From Gracilibacillus ureilyticus (GTDB lineage Bacteria > Bacillota > Bacilli > Bacillales > Amphibacillaceae): 64,000 bases of DNA. A program made the position numbers and the translations under genes. Every line of letters begins with the position of its first letter. The stretch's first letter is position 1. The DNA is taken from positions 62,001 to 126,000 of the forward strand of contig NZ_FOGL01000001.1 in NCBI RefSeq assembly GCF_900111195.1, in the 5' to 3' direction. Positions 44,375-54,154 of the stretch are shown one piece after another. The notes below the pieces were generated by a model. That model saw only the letters and a list, made by a program, of their open reading frames with translations. It made no database searches and had not been told where the DNA came from.

Positions 44375-44644
44375 TTGAGTGGGGAATTTGTCGTATCATT
44401 AGCAGAACAAGGAATTTACACCATTCTACTGGTTACTGGTCCCATTCTGCTCCTTGCACTGGTTGTCGGTCTTCTTGTCAGTATTTTTCAGGCAACTACC
44501 CAAATACAAGAACAGACTTTGGCCTTTATTCCAAAGATTGTTGCTGTATTATTGGGAATTGTAATATTCGGACCATGGATGCTTTCTTTAATGGTAGAAT
44601 TTGCAGCAAATTTATTTCAAAATATTAATCAGTTTGTAGGATAA
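44375..44644 (+). CDS. fliQ: Flagellar export apparatus protein FliQ
   Basis: FliQ is a small gate subunit with two membrane hairpins. The 89-residue protein has GPILLLALVVGLLVSIFQATTQ and QEQTLAFIPKIVAV, both diagnostic. Translation starts at TTG 44375, 6 bases after AGAGGTG. It lies between fliP and fliR in the universal order. The weak start may help keep its level low relative to FliP. Confidence 0.96.
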   Translation: MSGEFVVSLAEQGIYTILLVTGPILLLALVVGLLVSIFQATTQIQEQTLAFIPKIVAVLLGIVIFGPWMLSLMVEFAANLFQNINQFVG

Positions 44645-44647
44645 ATT

Positions 44648-45418
44648 ATGTTAGAAATTATTAATGTTAACTTGTTTCCGGCGTTTGTATTAATTTTAGT
44701 GAGAGTGTTAGCTTTCTTTGTTACAATACCTATTTTCTCTTATCGTACAATACCGAATCAATTAAAAATCGGTATTGGGTTTTTCCTATCATGGATTATG
44801 TTATACACCATTCCAATCCCTGATGTGGCTTTCGATGGTGCATACATCCTGCTTGTTATGAAAGAAGCAATTATTGGCTTAATGCTGGGCCTGATTGCAT
44901 ATATCATACTTTCTGCGATCCAGATAGCTGGCGGTTTTATTGATTTTCAGATGGGTTTTGCGATAGCGAATGTTGTCGATCCACAGACAGGGGCGCAGAG
45001 TCCGTTAATAGGACAGTACTTTTATGTTATAGCAATTATTTTTTTATTACTAGTTGATGGTCACCATCTATTAATTAATGGATTGTTTTATAGTTTTGAA
45101 ATTATCCCAATTGATTCACTTGTTTCATTGAACAATCTTAGTTTTATATTACGTACATTTAGTCAGATGTTTGTTATTGCCTTTCAACTTTCGATACCAG
45201 TTGTCGGCTGTTTGTTTCTGGTAGATGTAGCCCTGGGGATAATGGCCAGAACTGTTCCGCAATTAAATGTGTTTGTTGTTGGTTTGCCATTAAAAATACT
45301 AGTTTCTTTTCTCGTATTATTTATGTTTGTTCCATTTTATATTGCTATTGTTCAAAAGTTATTCTCATATACTCTTGAAACAATGCAGTCACTTATTCAT
45401 ATATTAGGTGGTGCCTAA
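44648..45418 (+). CDS. fliR: Flagellar export apparatus protein FliR
   Basis: FliR completes the FliPQR export channel. The 256-residue protein has about six hydrophobic segments, with FPAFVLILVRVLAFFVTIPIFS near the start (only part is diagnostic), GFIDFQMGFAIANVVDPQTG in the middle and LPLKILVSFLVLF near the end. The ATG at 44648 is 3 bases after the fliQ stop with a modest TAGGAT site. Confidence 0.97.
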   Translation: MLEIINVNLFPAFVLILVRVLAFFVTIPIFSYRTIPNQLKIGIGFFLSWIMLYTIPIPDVAFDGAYILLVMKEAIIGLMLGLIAYIILSAIQIAGGFIDFQMGFAIANVVDPQTGAQSPLIGQYFYVIAIIFLLLVDGHHLLINGLFYSFEIIPIDSLVSLNNLSFILRTFSQMFVIAFQLSIPVVGCLFLVDVALGIMARTVPQLNVFVVGLPLKILVSFLVLFMFVPFYIAIVQKLFSYTLETMQSLIHILGGA

Positions 45419-45420
45419 TA

Positions 45421-46503
45421 ATGCATCTAAAGTTAGATTTACAATACTTTGCTGGTGAAAAAACTGAAAAAGCTACCCCAAAGAAAAGGCAAGATGCTCG
45501 TAAAAAGGGGCAAGTTGCAAAAAGTTCTGATGTAAATACTGCGATCCTGCTTTTTTTTGTATTTATTATTCTGTTAGTTATTGGTCAATCTTTAGGGAAT
45601 ACAATGACCGGTATGTATAGTAAATCTTTTACTGAATACATCCATTTAGCTGTAACAGAAGAACAAATCTTTGAGATGTTTCTGGATTTCACCATCCAGA
45701 TTGGAATTGCATTAGCTCCTATTATGCTTATAGCCATTGTAGCAGGTTTTGCCTCTAATTTCTTACAGATAGGATTTTTATTTACTTCAGAGCCGTTAAA
45801 AATGAAATTAAGTAAAATTGATCCGATTCAGGGGGCTAAACGGATATTCTCAGTAAGAGCATTAGTAGAACTGGTCAAATCATTATTAAAAATTATAGTA
45901 GTTGGTATTATTACTTTTTCAATTATCTGGATGAACAAAGATGAAATGATTATGCTATATGATAAAAATGTTACGAGTGCAATGGCGTTTTTTGGCTCCA
46001 TGACAATACAAATGGGATTGGCTGCAGCTATTGCATTGTTAATTATATCGGTAATTGATTATGCTTATCAACGATATGATTTTGAGAAACAAAACCGGAT
46101 GTCAAAAAATGATATTAAAGATGAACATAAAAATATCGAAGGGGATCCACTTATTAAATCAAAAATAAAAGAAAGACAGCGGCAGATGGCGATGCAGCGG
46201 ATGATGAGCCAGGTACCTGAAGCAGATGTAATTATTACAAACCCTACTCATTACGCGATCGCATTAAAATATGAAGAAAGTAAGGCAGATGCCCCTTATG
46301 TTGTTGCGAAAGGTGTAGATTTTGTTGCAGTCAAAATAAAGGATATTGCAAAACACCATGATATTATGATGGTTGAGAATCGACCTTTAGCAAGAGCATT
46401 GTATGCACAGACAGAGATTGGTCAAGTTATCGGGGAAGAATACTTCCAGGCTGTTGCTGAAATTTTAGCATATGTGTATCGTGTTAAGAAAAAGATTAAA
46501 TAG
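45421..46503 (+). CDS. flhB: Flagellar export switch protein FlhB
   Basis: FlhB sets substrate specificity of export. The 360-residue protein has four membrane segments and a cytoplasmic domain that cleaves itself at NPTH (IITNPTHYAIALKYEE, near residue 276). The N terminus GEKTEKATPKKRQDARKKGQVAKS is typical. The C-terminal AEILAYVYRVKKKIK is echoed by YlqH at 19150. The ATG at 45421 follows TTAGGTGG, 2 bases after fliR. Confidence 0.98.
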   Translation: MHLKLDLQYFAGEKTEKATPKKRQDARKKGQVAKSSDVNTAILLFFVFIILLVIGQSLGNTMTGMYSKSFTEYIHLAVTEEQIFEMFLDFTIQIGIALAPIMLIAIVAGFASNFLQIGFLFTSEPLKMKLSKIDPIQGAKRIFSVRALVELVKSLLKIIVVGIITFSIIWMNKDEMIMLYDKNVTSAMAFFGSMTIQMGLAAAIALLIISVIDYAYQRYDFEKQNRMSKNDIKDEHKNIEGDPLIKSKIKERQRQMAMQRMMSQVPEADVIITNPTHYAIALKYEESKADAPYVVAKGVDFVAVKIKDIAKHHDIMMVENRPLARALYAQTEIGQVIGEEYFQAVAEILAYVYRVKKKIK

Positions 46504-46536
46504 GGTTTGGAAGCAAGTTAAAGGAGTTGTAAGTGA

Positions 46537-48570
46537 ATGAAAGCTAGAGATTTTTCCGTATTAATTGGTGTTATTTTAATCATAGTTATGTTAGTTGTCC
46601 CATTACCAGGATGGCTGCTTAGTATATTTATTCTTGTAAACATATCTCTAGCATTAATTGTTATCCTTGTATCAATGAATACGACAGATGCTTTGCAATT
46701 CTCTGTCTTTCCTTCCTTGTTATTAATACTTACTTTATTTCGTTTAGGATTAAATGTTTCTACAACAAGGTCCATTTTATCTGAAGCAGATGCAGGTGGA
46801 GTAGTTGAGACATTTGGTACGTTTGTTATTGGCAACAACCCGTTAGTTGGTTTTGTTGTATTTGTTATCTTGGTAATTATTCAGTTTTTAGTTATTACAA
46901 AAGGTAGTGAACGTGTATCAGAAGTTGCAGCACGTTTTACATTGGATGCAATGCCAGGTAAGCAAATGAGCATTGATGCGGATTTGAATGCAGGAATGAT
47001 TAATGAGCAGCAGGCTAAGGATCGCCGGAGAAAAATTGAAAATGAAGCAGATTTTTACGGGGCAATGGATGGTGCGAGTAAATTCGTAAAAGGGGATGCG
47101 ATTGCCGGTATTATCATTGTCCTTATAAATATTATCTTCGGTTTAATTATTGGGATGGCTCAACTCGGCTTACCATTTAATGAGGCGATTGACACTTATA
47201 TGCGATTAACGGTTGGTGATGGTTTAGTCAGTCAGATTCCGGCATTACTTATTTCGACGGCGACAGGTATCGTTGTTACACGAGTGGCGTCAGAAGGAAA
47301 TTTAAGCTCTGATATAACGAGTCAGCTTTTCCGTTTCCCCCCACTACTTTATGTAGCTGCGGGTACCATTTTCTTATTAGGTTTAACGCCAATCAATTTC
47401 CTGCTTACAACATCTATTGCCATTGTTCTAGCAGGAGGAGCGTTTTTACTATCACGCCAGGCAAAAGCAGATACGGTACCAACCGAGTCTGAAGTGGATG
47501 AATCAGAATCAGAAGAAATGAAAGCACCAGAAAATGTTGTCGGACTTATCAATATGGATCCTATTGAATTTGAATTCGGATATGGATTAATTCCTTTAGC
47601 AGATTCTAATCAGGGAGGGGACTTGTTAGACAGAATTGTAATGATCAGAAGGCAGCTTGCTATTGAGTTAGGTTTAGTCATCCCTGTAGTCCGGATAAGA
47701 GACAATATTCAATTAAACCCGAATGAATACAGATTAAAGATAAAAGGAAACGAAGTGGCCAGGGGTGAATTGCTGTTAGATCATTTTCTCGCAATGAGTC
47801 CAGGCATAGAAGATGATGAGCTTGATGGAATTGATACAACAGAACCAGCATTCGGCTTGCCGGCGAAGTGGATTACAGATGAAACGAAAGATGATGCAGA
47901 ATTATCCGGTTATACTGTTGTTGATCCGCCTTCAGTGGTTTCGACACATGTAACAGAAGTGATTAAACGACATTCACATCAATTATTAGGTCGACAGGAA
48001 ACACAGCAACTCATCGACCATTTAAAAGAAAGTTATCCTATTTTGGTCGAAGAAGTAACACCAGAGCCGCTTTCAATTGGAGATGTTCAGAAAGTACTTG
48101 CCAAGTTATTGCGGGAAAATGTCTCTATCAAGAATTTGCCTGTCATTTTTGAGACGTTAGCTGATTTCGGAAAAATGACGACAGATACGGATTTACTGAC
48201 TGAATATGTGAGACAATCCTTATCAGCGCAAATAACGACAGACATCATTCAGGGTCGTGAGCAGCTCAAGGTAATTACTATTTCCGGAGAAGTAGAGAAA
48301 TTAATTGCCGAACATATTCAACAAACCGAACATGGCAGTTATTTGGCGATGGATCCTGATTCACAACAGCGCGTGATCCAGTCTGTTGCTGAAAATGTTG
48401 AAAATATGTCGTTGCAAGAAGAAACGCCAATCCTGTTATGCTCACCTACAATTAGAATGTATCTAAAGCAACTGCTGGATAGGTTCTTTCCGCATGTTGT
48501 GGTACTTTCCTATAATGAGATTGAGCCAACTGTAGAAATTCAGAGCATTGGAGTGGTAAAAGTAGCATGA
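46537..48570 (+). CDS. flhA: Flagellar export gate protein FlhA
   Basis: FlhA is the nonameric gate that binds export chaperones. The 677-residue protein has about eight N-terminal membrane segments (residues about 5-305), with the FHIPEP signature region visible as LLLILTLFRLGLNVSTTRSIL and VITKGSERVSEVAARFTLDAMPGKQ (each partly quoted), and a large cytoplasmic domain ending VVLSYNEIEPTVEIQSIGVV. The ATG at 46537 follows AAAGGAG. It overlaps flhF (ATGA). Confidence 0.98.
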   Translation: MKARDFSVLIGVILIIVMLVVPLPGWLLSIFILVNISLALIVILVSMNTTDALQFSVFPSLLLILTLFRLGLNVSTTRSILSEADAGGVVETFGTFVIGNNPLVGFVVFVILVIIQFLVITKGSERVSEVAARFTLDAMPGKQMSIDADLNAGMINEQQAKDRRRKIENEADFYGAMDGASKFVKGDAIAGIIIVLINIIFGLIIGMAQLGLPFNEAIDTYMRLTVGDGLVSQIPALLISTATGIVVTRVASEGNLSSDITSQLFRFPPLLYVAAGTIFLLGLTPINFLLTTSIAIVLAGGAFLLSRQAKADTVPTESEVDESESEEMKAPENVVGLINMDPIEFEFGYGLIPLADSNQGGDLLDRIVMIRRQLAIELGLVIPVVRIRDNIQLNPNEYRLKIKGNEVARGELLLDHFLAMSPGIEDDELDGIDTTEPAFGLPAKWITDETKDDAELSGYTVVDPPSVVSTHVTEVIKRHSHQLLGRQETQQLIDHLKESYPILVEEVTPEPLSIGDVQKVLAKLLRENVSIKNLPVIFETLADFGKMTTDTDLLTEYVRQSLSAQITTDIIQGREQLKVITISGEVEKLIAEHIQQTEHGSYLAMDPDSQQRVIQSVAENVENMSLQEETPILLCSPTIRMYLKQLLDRFFPHVVVLSYNEIEPTVEIQSIGVVKVA

Positions 48571-49661
48571 AAGTAAAAAAGTTTAAAGGTGCAACAATGC
48601 CGGAGGTAATGCAGATAGTAAGGCGGGAATTAGGACAAGATGCAGTGATTTTAAATTCTAAAGAAATCTATGAAGGCGGTTTTCTGGGTCTTTTCAAAAA
48701 AAAGAAAATCGAAGTCCTTGCAGCAATGGATCAGCAGCAAACTAGTACTGTTCAGAAGCAAAACAGTGCTGTAAGGGAACAGGACCATAGTGAGAAAAAA
48801 ACTGAAAATACAATTTTGAATGAATTAAGAGAGATGAAGCGTTGGATACAAAATAATAGTGACAAAGAGACCGAATTTCCATATCCCTATCAGCAAATGT
48901 ATGACCATATGCTTGATCAGGAGGTAAAACCGCATATTGCAAATGAGTTATTAGATACGATATTAAAGCGTAACAAAAGTGATAAGGAACAAAACATAGA
49001 TAAAATAAAGATTGAACTGGCATTTGAAATGAAGCATCGGCTTGCAAATAAAGGTCAATTTGGTAATAAACTGTTTGAAAAACAAATTGTCCAGCTTGTT
49101 GGTCCTACTGGGGTAGGAAAAACGACAACAATCGCTAAACTAGCTGCCCATTGTGTTTTAAACGAACAGAAAAAGGTCGCACTAATTACAACAGATACTT
49201 ACCGGATTGCAGCGATTGAACAATTAAAGACATACTCAAAAATTCTGGATATTCCTATTGAAATAGCTTACAGCTTTGATGACTATAAAAAGGCCAGGGA
49301 GAAATTCAGTGACTACGATATTATATTAGTCGATACAGCAGGACGAAACTTCAGAGATGAAAAATACGTGAAAGAGTTAGGGAATACTATTGATTTATAT
49401 GAAGAAGCAGAAACTTATTTAGTTTTATCGTTAACATCCCGAACGAAAGATATGGAAGAAATTTATAAACAATTCCAGACTGTTCCTTTAAAGCAGGTTA
49501 TTTTTACAAAGAGAGACGAAACATCGATTTATGGATCGATCCTAAACATGTGCCTGGAACAAAATACCGGTATAGCGTTTATTACAAATGGCCAGGATGT
49601 TCCGGATGACATCGAAGAAGCATCTATTGACAACATTGCAAAAATAATAGTTGGTGATTAA
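48567..49661 (+). CDS. flhF: Flagellar SRP-like GTPase FlhF
   Basis: FlhF places the flagellar basal body at the right site. The 364-residue protein has a basic N-terminal B domain (MKVKKFKGATMPEVMQIVRRE in part), an N domain, and an SRP-family G domain with [36 protein letters not shown] and FTKRDE. It is related to Ffh and FtsY encoded earlier. It overlaps flhA by 4 bases and is followed directly by flhG. Confidence 0.97.
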   Translation: MKVKKFKGATMPEVMQIVRRELGQDAVILNSKEIYEGGFLGLFKKKKIEVLAAMDQQQTSTVQKQNSAVREQDHSEKKTENTILNELREMKRWIQNNSDKETEFPYPYQQMYDHMLDQEVKPHIANELLDTILKRNKSDKEQNIDKIKIELAFEMKHRLANKGQFGNKLFEKQIVQLVGPTGVGKTTTIAKLAAHCVLNEQKKVALITTDTYRIAAIEQLKTYSKILDIPIEIAYSFDDYKKAREKFSDYDIILVDTAGRNFRDEKYVKELGNTIDLYEEAETYLVLSLTSRTKDMEEIYKQFQTVPLKQVIFTKRDETSIYGSILNMCLEQNTGIAFITNGQDVPDDIEEASIDNIAKIIVGD

Positions 49662-50519
49662 ATGAAACAAGATCAGGCAGCAAAATTACGTTCAAGAATT
49701 AAAGGAGTTCATGGAAAATATCATGCAAAAACTGTGGCGATTGTAAGTGGTAAAGGCGGAGTAGGTAAGTCTAATATTGCTTTAAATTTTGGGTTGAGTC
49801 TGGCAGATAGAGGGAAAAAAGTTTTACTTTTTGACCTTGATGTCGGTATGGGAAACATCGATATTCTACTTGGTAAATCATCAAATAGTACTATTATTCA
49901 AATGTTCGAGAGAAATTTATCAATTTATGATATTATAGAATCAGGACCAAAAGACTTATCTTATATTGCCGGAGGTACTGCGAACCATGAAATATTTTCA
50001 TTGGATAAAGGGAAATTGGATTATTTCATTGAGCAATTAGAACTATTATTAAGGGAGTATGATTATATTATTTTTGACATGGGAGCAGGAGTGACAAAAG
50101 AATCAATTCACTTCATCTTGGCAGCAGATGAGTGCATTGTTGTCACAACTCCTGAACCTACATCATTAACTGACGCTTATTCTATGGTGAAACATATTTT
50201 GAGTAATCAGGAAACATCGATCTATCTTATTCTGAATCGCGCACTGAAACAAAAGCAAGGTGATGAGACTATTTTTCGATTTACTGAAGTTGTCAAACGC
50301 TTTTTGCAATACGATATTCATCCATTAGGTGTGGTGCCAGATGATCAGGCAGTAACAAAAGCAGTATTAAACCAGAATCCTTTTGTTCTTGATAATCCAA
50401 AATCAAAAGCATCGGAAGCTATTATAAAGATTACAAATCAATTTCTGGGGGAAATGCCACAGAAACAGATTGGTTCTCGCTTTTTAAATAAGTTAATGAA
50501 TTTTTTCGCAGAGGGGTAA
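49662..50519 (+). CDS. flhG: Flagellar number/placement ATPase FlhG (YlxH)
   Basis: FlhG is a MinD-like ATPase that stimulates FlhF and controls basal body pattern. The 285-residue protein has an N-terminal FlhF-activating segment with DQAAKLRSRI, the deviant Walker A VSGKGGVGKSNIA, FDLDVGMGNIDILLG, and FDMGAGVTKES as Walker B region. A C-terminal basic amphipathic helix (SRFLNKLMNFF) should bind membrane. The ATG follows the flhF stop immediately, with GGTGAT upstream. Confidence 0.95.
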   Translation: MKQDQAAKLRSRIKGVHGKYHAKTVAIVSGKGGVGKSNIALNFGLSLADRGKKVLLFDLDVGMGNIDILLGKSSNSTIIQMFERNLSIYDIIESGPKDLSYIAGGTANHEIFSLDKGKLDYFIEQLELLLREYDYIIFDMGAGVTKESIHFILAADECIVVTTPEPTSLTDAYSMVKHILSNQETSIYLILNRALKQKQGDETIFRFTEVVKRFLQYDIHPLGVVPDDQAVTKAVLNQNPFVLDNPKSKASEAIIKITNQFLGEMPQKQIGSRFLNKLMNFFAEG

Positions 50520-50524
50520 CTAAC

Positions 50525-51619
50525 ATGAGAAAATATTCCGTCTTAGTAGTCGATGATTCAGCATTTATGCGAAAAATGGTTTCAGATATTCTTAACCAGT
50601 CAGAGCGTCTGGAAGTTGTCGGTACAGCCAGAAATGGCGAAGATGCTATTAAAAAAATCGAACTAATTAAACCTGCTGTCATTACACTTGATGTAGAAAT
50701 GCCCGTAATGGACGGCATAGAAACATTAAAAATAATAATGGATCGACATCCTACTCCTGTCGTAATGTTGTCAAGTTTAACCAAAACTGGTGCAGACAAA
50801 ACCATTGAGGCGATAACGCTTGGTGCAGTAGATTTTATCGCAAAGCCGTCTGGATCAATCTCACTGAATATCAAAGAAATTGAAAATGAAATTATTAGTA
50901 AGGTGGAGCAGGCTGTTCAATCAAATATTACCGTACATTCGGCCAAAAAAGCTGCAAAGGTCCAAATTTCTAAAGAAGAACGACAGGTTTCTTCAAGGAT
51001 AGTGAATTCTACATTTATAAAAACGAACCGTGCTTTGAAACCGATTGTAGCAATTGGTTCTTCCACTGGTGGACCGAGAGCATTGCAGGAAGTGATCACC
51101 AGTCTACCAGGGGACTTCCAGGCACCTGTTGTTATTGTTCAGCATATGCCAAAGGGATTCACCAAATCTTTAGCGGACAGATTGAATAAACTATCAGAAA
51201 TAGATGTGAAAGAAGTAGAAGATGGTGATGTAATTGAGCCCGGCAAGGTATACATAGCACAGGGCGGGAAACAGTTTGAGGTGGAGGAAACCGGAAATAA
51301 GTTTTTGGCAAAGGTGAGGACAGATGTTCCTGTCAATGGTCATCAGCCATCAGTAGATGTCCTGTTTACATCAATAGCTAAACTGCGCGAGTGTCAGCCT
51401 GTTGCTGTAATTTTAACAGGGATGGGCAGTGATGGATCCAAAGGGATAGAAACACTCAAACGGAGCCACCCGCGAACAGTAACGATCTCACAATCGGAGG
51501 AAACATGTGTTGTTTACGGAATGCCGCAAGCTGCAGTTAAAACAAGTTTAGTAGATTATGTATTAGATATTCAATATATAAGTGAAATGCTCCAAAAAAA
51601 ATCTAAACAACAGGGGTGA
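50525..51619 (+). CDS. cheB: Chemotaxis methylesterase CheB
   Basis: CheB-P removes methyl groups from receptors. The 364-residue protein joins a receiver domain (VVDDSAFMRKMV, phosphoacceptor Asp56 in LDVEMPVMDG, FIAKPSG) to a C-terminal esterase domain with Ser180 in IGSSTGGPRAL, His in IVQHMPKGF, and Asp in ILTGMGSDGSKG. A variable linker lies at about residues 125-170. The ATG at 50525 follows AGAGGGGTAAC. Its end overlaps the cheA leader region. Confidence 0.98.
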   Translation: MRKYSVLVVDDSAFMRKMVSDILNQSERLEVVGTARNGEDAIKKIELIKPAVITLDVEMPVMDGIETLKIIMDRHPTPVVMLSSLTKTGADKTIEAITLGAVDFIAKPSGSISLNIKEIENEIISKVEQAVQSNITVHSAKKAAKVQISKEERQVSSRIVNSTFIKTNRALKPIVAIGSSTGGPRALQEVITSLPGDFQAPVVIVQHMPKGFTKSLADRLNKLSEIDVKEVEDGDVIEPGKVYIAQGGKQFEVEETGNKFLAKVRTDVPVNGHQPSVDVLFTSIAKLRECQPVAVILTGMGSDGSKGIETLKRSHPRTVTISQSEETCVVYGMPQAAVKTSLVDYVLDIQYISEMLQKKSKQQG

Positions 51620-51624
51620 ATGTA

Positions 51625-53673
51625 ATGGAGAATAATGAATATTTGGAAGTCTTTATTGAAGAGAGCAAGGAACATATTCAATCATTAAATGATCAGATTT
51701 TAATCCTTGAGAATGAACCAGGTAATATGGATACGGTTGGTGAAATATTCAGGTCTGCCCACACATTAAAAGGAATGGCAGCTACGATGGGTTATCAGGA
51801 TTTAGCAGATCTTACACATAAAATGGAAAACGTTCTGGATGCTGTAAGAAATAATAAACTATCTATCAATTCTGATATTATCGATGTGATATTTCAGGCA
51901 GTTGATCAATTGGAAGGAATGGTAGTAGATATTGCCAGTGGTGGGGATGGTTCCTCGGATGTACAGGAACTTGTACATAAACTGCAGGCAATCGAAAACA
52001 ATGAAGATTTAAGTACTGTAACTGCCACTCCTTCAGCTGAAGTGAATTCTGTACAGGCAACAGAGAAGGCTGGCGCTAATCATTTTGCTAAGTTAGATGA
52101 ATTCGAGTTAACAATATTGAATCAATCAAATGAAAAAGGATTCACGAATTATGAATTGAATATTCGTTTAAATGAAAATTGCTTATTAAAAGCTGCAAGA
52201 GTTTATATGGTGTTTGAAGTATTAGAACAAGTAGGCGAGGTTATTAAATCAGACCCGACGGTTCAGGAGTTGGAAGAAGAGAACTTCGACTTAGCTTTTC
52301 ATGTGTTATTAGTTACAAAGCTTGATGCTGAAGAAATTAAACAAAGAATTATGAAGATTTCTGAAATTGAGGAAGCAATCATTTCACCATTCCAACTAAG
52401 AAAATGGGATGAAGGCAGCAGTAGCGAACAGCAGGATACGAAAGCTTCTGAAGTTTCTGAATCAAATGAAACTCAGGGAGAAAATAAAAAAGCAGCCACT
52501 AATTCAAACAACGGGAAAAGTGTTGCAAGTAAAACTATTAGGGTGAACATCGATCGACTTGATGGGTTAATGAATCTGTTTGAAGAATTAGTCATTGATC
52601 GTGGGCGTCTTGAACAAATTTCAGCAAATTTGAAACATGCAGAGCTGCAGGAAACAGTTGAAAGAATGACAAGGATTTCCGGAGATTTGCAGAACATTAT
52701 TTTAAATATGCGGATGGTTCCTGTAGAGCAAGTGTTTAACCGGTTCCCAAGAATGGTTCGTCAATTATCTAAAGATTTAGGCAAAAAAGTCAACCTTGAA
52801 ATTATAGGTGCAGAGACTGAACTGGACAGAACAGTAATTGATGAAATTGGAGACCCGCTTGTCCATTTGATCCGTAATTCCTTAGACCATGGGATTGAAA
52901 CACCTGATGTTCGCCGTGAACGAGGAAAAGATGAAGAAGGAAGTTTATTATTAAAAGCTTATCACAGTGGAAATCACGTATTTATTGAAATAGCAGATGA
53001 CGGTGCTGGGATTAACCGGCAGAAAGTAGTAAACAAGGCTATTTCAAATCAGGTAATCACAGCGGAAGAAGCAAATACGTTATCTGATGAACAAGTATTT
53101 CAATTAATCATGTCAAGTGGTTTTTCAACAGCAGATAAAATATCTGACGTCTCTGGGCGCGGTGTAGGCTTGGATGTTGTAAAGAATACGATTGAATCGC
53201 TTGGTGGATCGATTACGATTGAATCAAAAGAGGGGGAAGGTTCCTTATTCTCTATCCAGCTACCTTTGACATTATCAATTATTTCTGTGCTTTTAGTCGA
53301 GGTGGAAAAAGAGAAATATGCAGTTCCACTATCCTCGATTATCGAGACTGCAATAATAAATAGAAAAGAAATATTAAATGCACACAATAAAAAGGTCATT
53401 GACTTCAGAGGGAAAGTTGTTCCGCTCATCTCTTTAAAAGAAGTTTTCGAGGTACCGGAAGTGGAAGAAGAGGATGATTTGTGTTCAGTTGTCATTATCC
53501 GAAAAGGTGAAAAAATGGCTGGGTTAATTGTCAATAAATTCATTGGTCAACAGGAAATAGTACTTAAATCGCTGGGAGATTATCTTGGAGATGTATTCGG
53601 TATTTCGGGTGCTACGATTTTAGGAGATGGACAGGTAGCGTTAATACTTGATACTAACACATTAATTAACTAG
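51625..53673 (+). CDS. cheA: Chemotaxis histidine kinase CheA
   Basis: CheA phosphorylates CheY and CheB in response to receptors. The 682-residue protein has the P1 domain with phosphorylated His46 (RSAHTLKGMAATMGY), a P2-like binding region, P3 dimerisation (DRLDGLMNLFEELVIDRGRL core), P4 kinase domain (LIRNSLDHGIE, IADDGAGIN, DVSGRGVGLDVV) and a C-terminal CheW-like P5. I chose ATG 51625; the GTG at 51616 lies in the ribosome site CAGGGGTG. Length is close to B. subtilis (672). Confidence 0.98.
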   Translation: MENNEYLEVFIEESKEHIQSLNDQILILENEPGNMDTVGEIFRSAHTLKGMAATMGYQDLADLTHKMENVLDAVRNNKLSINSDIIDVIFQAVDQLEGMVVDIASGGDGSSDVQELVHKLQAIENNEDLSTVTATPSAEVNSVQATEKAGANHFAKLDEFELTILNQSNEKGFTNYELNIRLNENCLLKAARVYMVFEVLEQVGEVIKSDPTVQELEEENFDLAFHVLLVTKLDAEEIKQRIMKISEIEEAIISPFQLRKWDEGSSSEQQDTKASEVSESNETQGENKKAATNSNNGKSVASKTIRVNIDRLDGLMNLFEELVIDRGRLEQISANLKHAELQETVERMTRISGDLQNIILNMRMVPVEQVFNRFPRMVRQLSKDLGKKVNLEIIGAETELDRTVIDEIGDPLVHLIRNSLDHGIETPDVRRERGKDEEGSLLLKAYHSGNHVFIEIADDGAGINRQKVVNKAISNQVITAEEANTLSDEQVFQLIMSSGFSTADKISDVSGRGVGLDVVKNTIESLGGSITIESKEGEGSLFSIQLPLTLSIISVLLVEVEKEKYAVPLSSIIETAIINRKEILNAHNKKVIDFRGKVVPLISLKEVFEVPEVEEEDDLCSVVIIRKGEKMAGLIVNKFIGQQEIVLKSLGDYLGDVFGISGATILGDGQVALILDTNTLIN

Positions 53674-53686
53674 GAGGAGTGAAAAA

Positions 53687-54154
53687 ATGGAAGGAACAAA
53701 AAATCAGCAATCCATTATAATTGAGCTCGAAAAAGAGGAATATGCCATACCAGTTGAATTAATTGGTGGTATTGAGAGAATGCAGCACATTACTCGAGTA
53801 CCGAAGACAGCGGAATTTGTAAAAGGGGTAATTAATTTACGTGGAGTTGTAACACCGATTTTAGATCTCCGTGAGCGATTTGGAATGGACCCAATTGCAC
53901 AGACTGATAGTACAAGAATAATAATTGTTCATATGGAGAAGTTTGATGTAGGGTTTATTGTCGATGCAGCTTATGATGTACTTGATATCCCTCAGGAAAT
54001 TATCGAACCAGCACCAAAAGTGATTGGAACAGTAGATGCCGATTATATTGAAGGTGTAGCAAAGGTTGATAAAAGATTAATAATGCTTTTACAATTAGAA
54101 AATGTATTGTCATTGGAATCTTACGAAAAGGCAAGGGAAGGAACACACTTATAA
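53687..54154 (+). CDS. cheW: Chemotaxis coupling protein CheW
   Basis: CheW couples CheA to receptors. The 155-residue protein has VKGVINLRGVVTPILDLRERFG (the family core) and a VDADYIEGVAKVDKRLIMLL end. The ATG at 53687 follows TAGGAGGAGTG. It lies between cheA and cheC. The N-terminal tag EGTKNQQSIIIELEKEEYAIP is standard. Confidence 0.97.
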   Translation: MEGTKNQQSIIIELEKEEYAIPVELIGGIERMQHITRVPKTAEFVKGVINLRGVVTPILDLRERFGMDPIAQTDSTRIIIVHMEKFDVGFIVDAAYDVLDIPQEIIEPAPKVIGTVDADYIEGVAKVDKRLIMLLQLENVLSLESYEKAREGTHL